A stretch of 64,000 bases of DNA from Leisingera aquaemixtae (GTDB lineage Bacteria > Pseudomonadota > Alphaproteobacteria > Rhodobacterales > Rhodobacteraceae), in contig NZ_CYSR01000031.1 of the NCBI RefSeq assembly GCF_001458395.1, positions 290,773 to 354,772 of the forward strand, given 5' to 3'. Position numbers and translations under genes: made by a program. This document shows, piece by piece, positions 43,492 through 52,168 of the stretch. Every line of letters begins with the position of its first letter. The stretch's first letter is position 1. The notes below the pieces were generated by a model. It worked only from the letters and a program-made list of their open reading frames with translations, was not told the DNA's origin and made no database searches.

Positions 43492-44568
43492 ATGTTCTAC
43501 CGTGAAGCCGGGGATTTCAAAGTCTCCTATGCAGATGACAGCCAGACCTTCCCGATCAAGTTCGACCGCTACCGGTACTATGTGGTGCTGGCGGTGGCCT
43601 TCGGGATCATTCCGTTCCTGATCAACGACTACTGGGCCAATGCGATCCTGCTGCCGTTCCTGATCTATTCGATTGCGGCGATCGGGCTCAATATCCTGGT
43701 CGGCTATTGCGGCCAGGTGTCCCTGGGCACCGGCGGGTTCATGGCGGTGGGGGCCTATGCCTGCTACAAGCTGATGACCGCCTTTCCGGAGGTCAGCATG
43801 TTCATCCACGTGCTGCTGGCGGGCGGCATCACCGCGCTGGTCTGTGTGCTGTTCGGCCTGCCCAGCTTGCGCATCAAGGGGTTCTACCTGGCGGTGGCGA
43901 CGCTGGCAGCGCAGTTCTTCCTGGTTTGGCTGTTCAACCGGGTGCCGTGGTTCTACAACTACTCCGCCTCGGGCCAGATCAACGCGCCGGAGCGCGACAC
44001 CTTTGGCATCCTCATCACCGGCCCCAACGCGCCGGCCTGGGCCACCTATCTTTTCTGCCTTATCTTCCTGGCCTTCTGCGCGTTGGTTGCCCGCAACCTG
44101 ACCCGCGGCACGCTGGGCCGGACCTGGATGGCGATCCGTGACATGGACATTGCCGCCGAGATCATCGGGGTGAACCCGCTGAAGGCCAAGATGACAGCCT
44201 TTGCCGTCTCCGGCTTCTTCATCGGCATCTCCGGCGCGCTGTTCTTTGCGGTCTACTTGGGCGCGGTCGAGGTCGGTGAGGCCTTTGGCATCAACAAGTC
44301 GTTCCTGGTGCTGTTCATGGTGATCCTTGGCGGTCTGGGCTCGATCTTCGGCTCCTTTGCCGGTGCCGCCTTCCTGGTGCTGCTGCCGGTGGTGCTGAAG
44401 GTGGTGGGCGTGGATATCCTGGGCTGGCCCACCGACATCGTGGCGCATTTCCAGCTGGTGATCGTCGGCGCGCTGATCATCGTCTTCCTGATCGCGGAGC
44501 CGCACGGCATGGCGCAGCTGTGGCGCGTTGCCAAGGAAAAACTGAGACTCTGGCCCTTCCCGCACTAA
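43492..44568 (+). CDS. livM: ABC transporter permease, LivM type
   Basis: A 358-aa permease with about ten helices. LivM features include AIGLNILVGYCGQVSLGTGGF and GLPSLRIKGFYLAVATLAAQFF; the coupling loop is LGRTWMAIRDMDIAAEIIGV, followed by KMTAFAVSGFFIGISGALF and GGLGSIFGSFAGAAF. AAAGGGAG precedes the ATG. It forms the transport channel with the LivH-type protein. The binding-protein gene follows after 92 bp. Confidence 0.94.
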   Translation: MFYREAGDFKVSYADDSQTFPIKFDRYRYYVVLAVAFGIIPFLINDYWANAILLPFLIYSIAAIGLNILVGYCGQVSLGTGGFMAVGAYACYKLMTAFPEVSMFIHVLLAGGITALVCVLFGLPSLRIKGFYLAVATLAAQFFLVWLFNRVPWFYNYSASGQINAPERDTFGILITGPNAPAWATYLFCLIFLAFCALVARNLTRGTLGRTWMAIRDMDIAAEIIGVNPLKAKMTAFAVSGFFIGISGALFFAVYLGAVEVGEAFGINKSFLVLFMVILGGLGSIFGSFAGAAFLVLLPVVLKVVGVDILGWPTDIVAHFQLVIVGALIIVFLIAEPHGMAQLWRVAKEKLRLWPFPH

Positions 44569-44660
44569 GGCGGGGCGGCACACACGCTGGCGGGGAGAAA
44601 ACCAAGACCACCCCCGCCGAACGAAACCATCGGATAAGACCAAAGGGAGGATTTAAGCCG

Positions 44661-45944
44661 ATGAAAAAGACACTGACCACACTGGCGCTTGGCGCCGCGA
44701 TGGCAGCCGGTCCGGCAATGGCCGATCTGGTGTTCCCGGACCTCAGCTACCGGACCGGGCCTTATGCGGCTGGCGGCATCCCGTTTTCGGACGGCTACAA
44801 CGACTATTTCACCCTGCTGAACGAGCGCGATGGCGGCATCGGCGGCGTCAAGGCCAAGGTGGTGGAATGCGAGACCGGCTATAACACCGAGAAGGGTGTG
44901 GAATGCTACGAGTCCACCAAGGGCCAGGGCGCGCTGATCTATCAGCCGCTGTCCACCGGCATCACCTATCAGCTGATCCCCAAAGTGACCGCGGACAACA
45001 TCCCGCTGCACACCATGGGCTATGGCCGCACCTCGGCCGCGAACGGCCAGGTGTTCAGCCACGTGTTCAACTACCCGGCCAACTACTGGAACGGCGCGTC
45101 GGGTGTGATCAACTACCTGCTGGAAGAGAACGGCGGCGATCTGAACGGCAAGAAGATTGCGCTGGTCTACCACAACTCCGCCTATGGCAAGGAGCCGATC
45201 CGCACCCTGGAGGAGCTGTCCAAGAAGCATGGCTTTGAGCTGGTTGCGCTGCCGGTCGACCATCCCGGCCAGGAGCAGAAATCGCAGTGGCTGCAGATCC
45301 GCCGCGACCGTCCCGACTATGTCGTGATGTGGGGCTGGGGCGTGATGAACCAGGTGGCGATCCAAGAAGCCGCCAACATCCGCTTCCCGATGGAGAACTT
45401 CATCGGCGTCTGGTGGTCCGGTGCCGAGCATGACGTGCTGCCCGCAGGCGACAAGGCTGATGGCTATAAGGCGGTGACCTTCCACAACGTGGGCCGCGAC
45501 TTCCCGGTGTTTGACGACATCCAGAAATATGTCGTGGATGCGGGCAAAGCGGCAGGCGCCGGCGATCAGGTCGGCAACGTGCTGTACAACCGCGGCATGT
45601 ATGCGGCAATGCTGGCCGCCGAAGCTGCCAAGACGGCACAGGAGATCCACGGCACCAAGGACATCACCCCTGCGATGATGCGCGACGGCATGGAAGCGCT
45701 GGTGATCGACGAGGCGAAGATGGAAGCGCTGGGAATGCCGAACTTCGGCCCGACCTTCAGCGTCTCCTGCGAAAACCACGGCGGTCCGGGTCTGGTTGGT
45801 GTGACCCAGTGGGATGCGGAGAGCAAGACCTGGTCGCTGATCTCTGACTTCAAACCGTCCGATACCGAAGTGATCGGCAAGCTGGTCGAGGAAGATTCGG
45901 CTGCTTACGCGGCAGAAAACAACATCGAACCCAACTGCAAATAA
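44661..45944 (+). CDS. ABC transporter substrate-binding protein (Leu/Ile/Val-binding fold)
   Basis: A 427-aa periplasmic type I binding protein. A Sec signal peptide covers residues 1-22 (MKKTLTTLALGAAMAAGPAMA). The mature part starts with YRTGPYAAGGIPFSDGYNDYF, has CETGYNTEKGVECYESTKGQ, and later VMWGWGVMNQVAIQEAANI and the hinge region VGNVLYNRGMYAAMLAAEA. This sub-family stands apart from LivJ and LivK and accompanies acyl- or aryl-CoA ligase genes in other proteobacteria as I remember it, which fits an organic-acid ligand. AAAGGGAGG is its ribosome site. Confidence 0.9.
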   Translation: MKKTLTTLALGAAMAAGPAMADLVFPDLSYRTGPYAAGGIPFSDGYNDYFTLLNERDGGIGGVKAKVVECETGYNTEKGVECYESTKGQGALIYQPLSTGITYQLIPKVTADNIPLHTMGYGRTSAANGQVFSHVFNYPANYWNGASGVINYLLEENGGDLNGKKIALVYHNSAYGKEPIRTLEELSKKHGFELVALPVDHPGQEQKSQWLQIRRDRPDYVVMWGWGVMNQVAIQEAANIRFPMENFIGVWWSGAEHDVLPAGDKADGYKAVTFHNVGRDFPVFDDIQKYVVDAGKAAGAGDQVGNVLYNRGMYAAMLAAEAAKTAQEIHGTKDITPAMMRDGMEALVIDEAKMEALGMPNFGPTFSVSCENHGGPGLVGVTQWDAESKTWSLISDFKPSDTEVIGKLVEEDSAAYAAENNIEPNCK

Positions 45945-45954
45945 CGGGCTCATG

Positions 45955-46041
45955 CCGGCCCCCGTCCCAGGGGGCCGGAACGAAACCGGCGCGGCGGCAC
46001 GCTGCCGCGCCACTCAACGGGATCCCGGATCTGGTCCGGGA
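45955..46041. repeat. Three tandem hairpins between the binding-protein and livF-type genes
   Basis: The 118-bp gap holds three consecutive hairpins: CCGGCCCCC / GGGGGCCGG (45955-45978), GGCGCGGC / GCCGCGCC (45988-46011) and TCCCGGA / TCCGGGA (46023-46041). None has a U-tract. Hairpin arrays right after a binding-protein gene commonly protect the upstream mRNA from 3' exonucleases, which yields more binding protein than transporter. Confidence 0.6.
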
Positions 46042-46062
46042 CAGGCATGAGGACACGCTTTG

Positions 46063-46899
46063 ATGCTGGATGCAGCGAACACCGCCGACGTGCAGGCCGA
46101 GACCCTGCTGGAGGTCAACAATATCGAGGTGATCTACAATCACGTGATCCTCGTCCTGAAGGGCGTGAGCCTGAATGTGCCCAAGGGCGGCATCACCGCG
46201 CTGCTGGGCGGCAACGGCGCCGGCAAGACCACAACGCTGAAGGCGGTGTCGAACCTGCTGCATTCGGAGCGCGGCGAGGTCACCAAGGGCTCTATCAAAT
46301 ACCGCGGCGAGGCCGTGCATGAGCAGGATCCGGCGGAGCTGGTGAAGAAGGGCGTCATCCAGGTGATGGAAGGCCGCCACTGCTTTGAGCACCTGACGGT
46401 GGAAGAGAACCTGCTCACCGGCGCTTATACACGCTCGGATGGCGGCGCGAATATCCAGAGAGACCTGGAAATGGTCTACAGCTATTTCCCGCGCCTGAAG
46501 GAGCGGCGGAAGAGCCAGGCCGGCTATACCTCGGGCGGCGAGCAGCAGATGGTGGCGATGGGCCGCGCGCTGATGTCGCGGCCGGAGACCATCCTGCTGG
46601 ACGAGCCGTCGATGGGGCTGGCGCCGCAGCTGGTGGAGCAGATCTTTGAGATCGTGAAGTCGATCAATGAAAACGAGGGTGTGACCTTCCTCTTGGCGGA
46701 GCAGAACACCAACGTCGCCCTGCGCTATGCCCACTACGGCTATATCCTGGAATCGGGCCGGGTGGTGATGGACGGGCCCGCGGCGGAGCTGCGGGAGAAC
46801 CCGGATGTGAAGGAATTCTACCTCGGGATGTCGGATGAAGGACGCAAGAGCTTCCGCGACGTGCGGTCCTACCGCCGCCGCAAGAGGTGGCTGAGCTGA
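46063..46899 (+). CDS. livF: ABC transporter ATP-binding protein, LivF type
   Basis: A 278-aa ATPase with Walker A LLGGNGAGKTTTLKA, the Q-loop at GVIQVMEGRHCFEHLTVEENL, the signature TSGGEQQMVAMGRALM, Walker B ILLDEPSMGLAP and the H-loop replaced by LAEQNTN, as usual in LivF. The C-terminal basic tail SYRRRKRWLS is longer than in typical LivF. The ATG at 46063 is preferred over the TTG directly before it. It completes the transporter. Confidence 0.93.
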   Translation: MLDAANTADVQAETLLEVNNIEVIYNHVILVLKGVSLNVPKGGITALLGGNGAGKTTTLKAVSNLLHSERGEVTKGSIKYRGEAVHEQDPAELVKKGVIQVMEGRHCFEHLTVEENLLTGAYTRSDGGANIQRDLEMVYSYFPRLKERRKSQAGYTSGGEQQMVAMGRALMSRPETILLDEPSMGLAPQLVEQIFEIVKSINENEGVTFLLAEQNTNVALRYAHYGYILESGRVVMDGPAAELRENPDVKEFYLGMSDEGRKSFRDVRSYRRRKRWLS

Positions 46900-46916
46900 T
46901 GCGGGGAGATGACGTG

Positions 46917-48134
46917 ATGAGCTTTTTTGACACGCTTGAAACCCGCAGCGCAGACGAACGCGCCGCAGATCTGGCCCGGGCGCTGCCGGAGCAGATCGCC
47001 CGCGCGAAAACCGCATCCGGGTATGCCGCGCTGCTGGACGGGGTGAACCCGGCCGCGGTGACCTCGGCTGAGGCCTTGGCCAAGCTGCCGGTGCTGCGCA
47101 AATCGGAGCTGAGCCGGGCGCAGGCTGAGAACCCGCCCTTTGGCGGCTTTACCGTGAAGCCCGCGCATGGCTTTGCCCATATCTTCCAAAGCCCCGGCCC
47201 GATTTACGAGCCGGGCGGGGTGGACGGCGACTGGTGGCGGATGGGGCGGTTCCTGAACGCCGCCGGCATCGGACAGGGCGATGTGGTGCAGAACTGCTTT
47301 GGCTACCATCTGACGCCTGCCGGCATGATCTTTGAAAACGGCGCGCGGGCGGTTGGTGCGGCGGTGCTGCCGGCCGGGACCGGCCAGACCGAGCTGCAGG
47401 TAACTGCCGCGCGCGATGTGGGCGCCACCGCCTATGCCGGCACGCCGGATTACCTGAAGGTGATCCTGGACAAGGCCGATGCGATGGGCGTGGAGCTGGC
47501 GTTTTCCAAGGCGGCGGTGGGCGGCGGTGCGCTGTTCCCCAGCTTGCGCCAGGAATACGCCGACCGCGGGATTACCTGCCTGCAATGCTATGCCACCGCC
47601 GATCTGGGCAATATCGCCTATGAAAGCGCGGCGATGGAGGGGATGATTGTTGACGAGCATGTGATCGTCGAAATCGTCACCCCCGGCACCGGCAATCCGG
47701 TGGCGCCGGGCGAGGTGGGCGAGGTTGTGGTGACCACGCTGAACCCCGATTACCCGCTGATCCGCTTTGCAACCGGCGATCTGTCGGCTGTCATGCCGGG
47801 TGTTTCGCCCTGCGGCCGCACCAACATGCGGATCAAGGGCTGGATGGGCCGCGCCGATCAGACCACCAAGATCAAGGGCATGTTCGTGCGCCCCGAGCAG
47901 GTGGCAGCGCTGGTTGAAAAGCATGACGAAATCGTCAAGGCCCGGGTGATTGCCAGCCGTGACGGCGAAATGGACGCGATGACCGTGCAAATCGAATCCG
48001 CTGGCGGCGACGAGGCGGCCTATGCCCGTTCGGTGATCGAAGTGCTGAAGCTTAAGGGCAAGGTCGAGGTTGTCGCGCCGGGCGCGCTGCCCAAGGACGG
48101 TCTGGTGATCGAGGATCAGCGCAGTTACGACTGA
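46917..48134 (+). CDS. PaaK-like AMP-forming CoA ligase (phenylacetate-CoA ligase family)
   Basis: A 405-aa ligase of the phenylacetate-CoA ligase branch. It has an N-terminal PaaK-like start with LAKLPVLRKSEL, FQSPGPIYEPGG in place of the usual SSGTTG-type loop, CLQCYATADLGNIAYE as the aromatic-acid motif region, VVTTLNPDYPLIRFATGDLS and GRADQTTKIKGMFVRPEQV. GGGGAG precedes the ATG at 46917, 17 bp after livF. It should convert an (aryl)acetic or similar acid, probably brought in by the adjacent transporter, to its CoA ester. The altered nucleotide loop is unusual. Confidence 0.88.
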   Translation: MSFFDTLETRSADERAADLARALPEQIARAKTASGYAALLDGVNPAAVTSAEALAKLPVLRKSELSRAQAENPPFGGFTVKPAHGFAHIFQSPGPIYEPGGVDGDWWRMGRFLNAAGIGQGDVVQNCFGYHLTPAGMIFENGARAVGAAVLPAGTGQTELQVTAARDVGATAYAGTPDYLKVILDKADAMGVELAFSKAAVGGGALFPSLRQEYADRGITCLQCYATADLGNIAYESAAMEGMIVDEHVIVEIVTPGTGNPVAPGEVGEVVVTTLNPDYPLIRFATGDLSAVMPGVSPCGRTNMRIKGWMGRADQTTKIKGMFVRPEQVAALVEKHDEIVKARVIASRDGEMDAMTVQIESAGGDEAAYARSVIEVLKLKGKVEVVAPGALPKDGLVIEDQRSYD

Positions 48135-48155
48135 CCCGGGCTGACCAGCTGAGGG

Positions 48156-48184
48156 AAACGGGCGCCGGATGCAGGCGCCCGTTT
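48156..48184 (+). terminator. Terminator of the transporter-ligase cluster
   Basis: A perfect 11-bp stem AAACGGGCGCC / GGCGCCCGTTT with loop GGATGCA, starting 21 bases after the PaaK-like stop codon. Confidence 0.85.
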
Positions 48185-48235
48185 GCTGTCGCGGCGCCCG
48201 CCTGGACCGCGCCGTGCTTTCCGGCTGGAATTTCT

Positions 48236-48248
48236 GACTGGAATAGTC
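48236..48248. promoter_or_regulatory. Iron-responsive operator candidate before the ferric permease gene
   Basis: The palindrome GACTGGAATAGTC (arms GACT / AGTC, 5-base centre) lies 46 bp before the permease start. It matches, with one difference, the site GACTGAAATAGTC in front of the binding-protein gene at the other end of the iron cluster. The shape resembles the Iron-Rhodo-box described for Rhodobacterales, later linked to IscR; that comparison is from memory. Confidence 0.6.
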
Positions 48249-48293
48249 GAAATAGGGCGGTGAGACCCTTCATCCGGACCCTGACTGCCACAA

Positions 48294-49973
48294 ATGACTG
48301 CTGCCAATGATCCCATAGAATACGCCCCGCACGGGCGCCGCCGCGGCGGCAAGGGCGGTGGCGGTCTGTTTGCAGTGATGGCTTGGATCGTGGCGCTGTC
48401 CTGCCTGCTGCCGATGGTGGCGGTGGCGCTGGCCGCGGCGTTTGGGGGAACGGAGACGATCCGTCATCTGGCTGAAACCGTGCTGCCGGGCTATACGCTG
48501 ACGACGCTGGCGCTGGTGGCGATGGTCGGGCTTGGCACCTTTGCCATCGGCACCGGGGCGGCCTGGCTGGTGACGATGACGCGGTTCCCCGGCGCGCGCC
48601 TCCTTGAGGTTGCGCTGGTTCTGCCGCTGGCCTTCCCGGCCTATGTTCTGGCCTATGCCTATACCCATATCCTGGACCACCCCGGCATTGTGCAGGCCAC
48701 CCTGCGCGAGGTGACGGGCTGGGGCCCGCGGGATTACTGGTTCCCCGAAATCCGCTCCACCGGCGGCGCGGCCGCGATGCTGGTGCTGGTGCTGTATCCC
48801 TATGTTTACCTGCTGGCGCGGGCGGCCTTCATGCAGCAGAGCGCCGGCGCCTTCCTGGCTGCCCGGGCATTGGGCAAGAATTCCTGGCAGGCGTTCTGGA
48901 TGGTTAGCCTGCCGATGGCACGGCCGGCCATTGCCTCGGGCGTGCTGCTGGCGGTGATGGAAACCATCGCGGATTTCGGCACGGTGTCCTATTTCGGAGT
49001 GCAGACCTTTGCCACCGGGATCTACACCAGCTGGTTCTCGCTCGGCGACCGGGGCGGCGCGGCGCAGCTGGCGCTGTGCCTCTTGGGCTTTGCCTTGACG
49101 CTGGCGGTGGTGGAACGCTCGACGCGCGGGAGAGCGAAGTACCACCATGCCGGCAAGCATCACACCCAGATGCCGCCGGCAGAGCTGGGCGGCATCAAGG
49201 CCGCCATGGCGGTGTTCTTTTGCGCGGTGCCGGTTGTGCTGGGATTTCTGCTGCCGGCGGCCGTGCTCTCCCTGATGAGCCTGGAGTCCGAGCAGAACCT
49301 GCTCAGCCGCCGCTATATCGGGTTCACCAGCAATTCCATCATCCTGGCCTCGGCAGCGGCCCTGCTGACGGTGGCGGCCGCGGTCTGCCTGGGCTTCTAT
49401 CAGCGCCTGAGGCCCGGCAGGCTGTCCTCCGCGGCGGCCTATTTTGCCCGGCTGGGATATGCGGTGCCGGGCGGGGTGATCGCGGTGGGGCTGATTGTGC
49501 CGTTTGCGGCGTTTGACAACGCGCTGGATGCCTGGATGCGGGAGGCCTTCGGGATCCGTACCGGGCTTTTGGTGACCGGCTCGATCTGGCTGCTGGTTGC
49601 AGCCTATGGCGTGCGTTTCATGGCGGCGGCGCTGGGGGCGTATGAGGGCGGACAGGCCACAATGCACACAAACATGGACGCAGCGGCGCGCTCACTTGGG
49701 CAGGGGCCGATGGGGATGCTGCGCCGGGTGCATCTGCCGATCCTGACGCCCAGCCTGCTGACCGCACTGCTGATCGTCTTTGTCGATGTGATGAAGGAGC
49801 TGCCCGCGACGCTGATCATGCGGCCCTTCAATTTTGACACGCTGGCGGTGCAGGCGCACCGGCTGGCAGCGGATGAACGGCTGGAGGGCGCCGCTGTGCC
49901 CTCTCTGGTGATCATGGCGGTTGGCTTGCTGCCGGTGATCCTGATCTGCCGCCAGGTGGGACGGCGGCGCTAG
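48294..49973 (+). CDS. Ferric iron ABC transporter, fused two-domain permease (FbpB/AfuB type)
   Basis: A 559-aa protein with about twelve helices, two permease units in one chain. Each unit ends in an EAA-type coupling loop: AFLAARALGKNSWQAFWMVS in the first half and MDAAARSLGQGPMGMLRRVH in the second. This is the usual form of bacterial Fe(III) permeases. The matching binding-protein gene is 1.1 kb away on the other strand, with the same operator sequence. No ATPase gene is present nearby. Confidence 0.9.
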   Translation: MTAANDPIEYAPHGRRRGGKGGGGLFAVMAWIVALSCLLPMVAVALAAAFGGTETIRHLAETVLPGYTLTTLALVAMVGLGTFAIGTGAAWLVTMTRFPGARLLEVALVLPLAFPAYVLAYAYTHILDHPGIVQATLREVTGWGPRDYWFPEIRSTGGAAAMLVLVLYPYVYLLARAAFMQQSAGAFLAARALGKNSWQAFWMVSLPMARPAIASGVLLAVMETIADFGTVSYFGVQTFATGIYTSWFSLGDRGGAAQLALCLLGFALTLAVVERSTRGRAKYHHAGKHHTQMPPAELGGIKAAMAVFFCAVPVVLGFLLPAAVLSLMSLESEQNLLSRRYIGFTSNSIILASAAALLTVAAAVCLGFYQRLRPGRLSSAAAYFARLGYAVPGGVIAVGLIVPFAAFDNALDAWMREAFGIRTGLLVTGSIWLLVAAYGVRFMAAALGAYEGGQATMHTNMDAAARSLGQGPMGMLRRVHLPILTPSLLTALLIVFVDVMKELPATLIMRPFNFDTLAVQAHRLAADERLEGAAVPSLVIMAVGLLPVILICRQVGRRR

Positions 49974-50024
49974 ACGCAAGGATTCGGGAAATTCCCTGGC
50001 CTGGATCGCGGCCGGGGGGACGGC

Positions 50025-50885
50025 TTATGCCGCCCACCAGGCTTCGATCTCGTCACGGGAAATCCGGTCTGCCGGACCCAGGCCCACCAGAACGGTTTCC
50101 TCCGCCTCGCAGCGCTTGGCCTCGACATGGCGGCCCACCACATGCAGCTCATAGGCGCCGCCGGTGGTCAGCACGAAGCCTTTCATCCGGTAGAGACCTG
50201 CGGGCCGCTCTGCCAGCTTGTCCCCCAGCGCACGCCGGTCCAGCACGGTGCGGCTGCGGTGCTGCCAGGTGGTATAGGCGGGGTGGGCGGCAACCGCGCG
50301 GCCCTTGGGCAGCGGCACAATGTCAAACAGCAGCTCCGCCACGGGAGAGCCGTTCAGAACCGTCGGAGTGCGGGCGCCGGCCGATTTCAGCGCAGCACCA
50401 AGCGAATCGGAAATCTCATCGCATTTGGTGGCGATTACCAGATCGGCTGCGCGGATTTGCTGCTCAGCCTGCGGCGCAACCAGCGGGTCGTTCAGCAGCA
50501 TTTGCGCATGTTCCGCATCCACCAGGGTGACGATCCCGCCATAGCTGAGGCCGTTTTCATTGAGAACGGAATTGGCGATGGCAACCGGGTCGGAAATGCC
50601 GCTGGCTTCGATCACCACATGGTCCGGGTGTTCGGGGCGGTTCAGCACCTCCCGCAGCGCCACTGCCAGGTCGGCGCCCATAGTGCAGCAGACGCAGCCA
50701 TTAGTGAGAGTGATCTTGCCGCCGTCCGTGTCCTGGATCAGTGCGTCGTCGATATTGACCGCGCCGAAGTCATTCACGATCACGGCCAGCTTCTGCCCGT
50801 GATCCTCGGCCAGCAGCCTGTTGATCAGGGTGGTCTTGCCCGCACCCAGATACCCGCTGATAATCGTTACTGGCAACCGGTTCAT
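50025..50885 (-). CDS. CobW/COG0523-family GTPase (putative metallochaperone)
   Basis: A 286-aa G3E GTPase. The P-loop is SGYLGAGKTTLINRLL (residues 10-25), the metal-binding CxCC motif is GCVCCTMGADL (C64, C66, C67), switch II is VIEASGISDP, and the base-recognition region is VIATKCDEIS. The C-terminal CobW domain is short and has no histidine-rich tail. COG0523 proteins deliver or sense Zn, Co or other metals. It sits downstream of the iron-binding-protein gene on the same strand and convergent with the permease gene, so a link to iron supply or mis-metallation control is reasonable but unproven. Confidence 0.9.
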   Translation of the reverse strand: MNRLPVTIISGYLGAGKTTLINRLLAEDHGQKLAVIVNDFGAVNIDDALIQDTDGGKITLTNGCVCCTMGADLAVALREVLNRPEHPDHVVIEASGISDPVAIANSVLNENGLSYGGIVTLVDAEHAQMLLNDPLVAPQAEQQIRAADLVIATKCDEISDSLGAALKSAGARTPTVLNGSPVAELLFDIVPLPKGRAVAAHPAYTTWQHRSRTVLDRRALGDKLAERPAGLYRMKGFVLTTGGAYELHVVGRHVEAKRCEAEETVLVGLGPADRISRDEIEAWWAA

Positions 50886-51058
50886 AAGCTCTGGTCCCCC
50901 AGAGCGCGGCGTGCTCCTGACGGCATGTTTCCCCCCGAATTTTAAGATGCGCGAACGTATAGGCGTCAGGCGTAAACGGGTCTAGGAAAAGCTGGCGGGG
51001 CTTTGAACTTTTGCCGCCAAACAGCAGCTGGGCCACACGGGCCCCGGGCAGAGGTAAA

Positions 51059-51084
51059 AAAGCGCGGCTGGGGGGCCGCGCTTT
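51059..51084 (-). terminator. Terminator of the ferric binding-protein gene
   Basis: A 10-bp stem AAAGCGCGGC / GCCGCGCTTT. On the minus strand the stem runs into TTTTTT, making a standard terminator 23 bases after the stop. Confidence 0.88.
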
Positions 51085-51107
51085 CCCGGTTTTTGTGCGG
51101 GCTGGTG

Positions 51108-52124
51108 TTACTTCCAGCCTACGTCGTTAAAGATCTTCTGTGCCTCGGGCAGGTTCCTGGCGACCTCCGACAGGTTCACGTCGTCCGGCTTGAAATGGCC
51201 AAGCGCTGCAATGGACGGGGCCAGGCCAACGCCCGGAACCGCCGGGTATTCGTCATTGCCGGCCGAGAAATACGCTTGGGCGGAATCGCTGGCGAGGTAT
51301 TCCAGGAACTTGATGGCGTTGTCTTTGTTCGGGGCGTGCACGGCGACCCCGCCGCCGGACAGGTTCATATGCGCGCCTTCGGTGTTCTGCGAGGGGAACA
51401 ACCAGCCGATCTGGTCGCGGTTTTCCGACACGCCCTTGACGTCTTTGCGGATCGAGCGGGCGAAGTAATAGCTGTTCGCCACGGCGATATCGCATTCGCC
51501 GGAAACCAGGCCGCGAATCTGGTCGGTGTCGCCGCCTTGCGGGTCGCGGGCCATGTTGGCGACGACGCCTTCGGCCCAGCTGCGTGCGGTGCCGGCGCCG
51601 TGATGGGTCACGATCGAGGCCAGCAGGGTCTGGTTGTAAGTGTTCTTGGAGGAGCGGATGCAGACCTTGCCCTTATAGGCGGGGTCGGCCAGGTCCAGGT
51701 AGGTCAGCGGCGGATTGGCGACCTCGTCCTTGTCGTAGAAGATGATCCGCGAGCGCTGGCTGAAGCCGAACCACTGGTTGTCCTCGTCCTGCAGATAGCC
51801 GGGCACGCGGGCCTCCAGCACATCGCTTTCGATGCTTTGCAGCACGCCTGCATCCTTGGCCCGGGTCAGGCGGGAGGTGTCGACGGTGATCAGAATGTCG
51901 GCGGGAGAGTTTTCGCCTTCGGCTGTCATCCGGGCAATCAGCTCATCCGCGTTGCCTTCGATGCGGTTGATGGTGATGCCGGTGGCCTCTTCGAACTCCG
52001 AGTAGAGCTGCTCATCGGTGTCGTAGTGACGCGAGGAATAGATATTCAGCTCGCCCTCGGCGGCGGCAGCGGTGGCAACGGCAGCGGTCAGTGCGCCGGC
52101 CAGTACGGTGGTAGCTTTCAGCAT
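51108..52124 (-). CDS. Fe(III) ABC transporter substrate-binding protein (FbpA/FutA type)
   Basis: A 338-aa periplasmic binding protein with signal peptide 1-22 (MLKATTVLAGALTAAVATAAAA). The mature protein begins LNIYSSRHYDTDEQLYSEFE, typical of FutA/FbpA proteins in which His and Tyr side chains hold ferric iron. It continues with GFSQRSRIIFYDKD, SSKNTYNQTLLASIVTHHG and the paired tyrosines in VANSYYFARSI. A copy of the iron operator lies 32 bp upstream. A terminator follows, so it is probably monocistronic, with the CobW gene read separately. Confidence 0.93.
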   Translation of the reverse strand: MLKATTVLAGALTAAVATAAAAEGELNIYSSRHYDTDEQLYSEFEEATGITINRIEGNADELIARMTAEGENSPADILITVDTSRLTRAKDAGVLQSIESDVLEARVPGYLQDEDNQWFGFSQRSRIIFYDKDEVANPPLTYLDLADPAYKGKVCIRSSKNTYNQTLLASIVTHHGAGTARSWAEGVVANMARDPQGGDTDQIRGLVSGECDIAVANSYYFARSIRKDVKGVSENRDQIGWLFPSQNTEGAHMNLSGGGVAVHAPNKDNAIKFLEYLASDSAQAYFSAGNDEYPAVPGVGLAPSIAALGHFKPDDVNLSEVARNLPEAQKIFNDVGWK

Positions 52125-52155
52125 GTGATGTCCCGTTTGTTAATGGCTCTTTTCC

Positions 52156-52168
52156 GACTGAAATAGTC
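52156..52168. promoter_or_regulatory. Iron-responsive operator candidate before the ferric binding-protein gene
   Basis: GACTGAAATAGTC lies 32 bp before the start, in an A+T-rich stretch (AGTCAATTAAAGAAAT). It is the twin of the site at 48236-48248. Confidence 0.65.
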
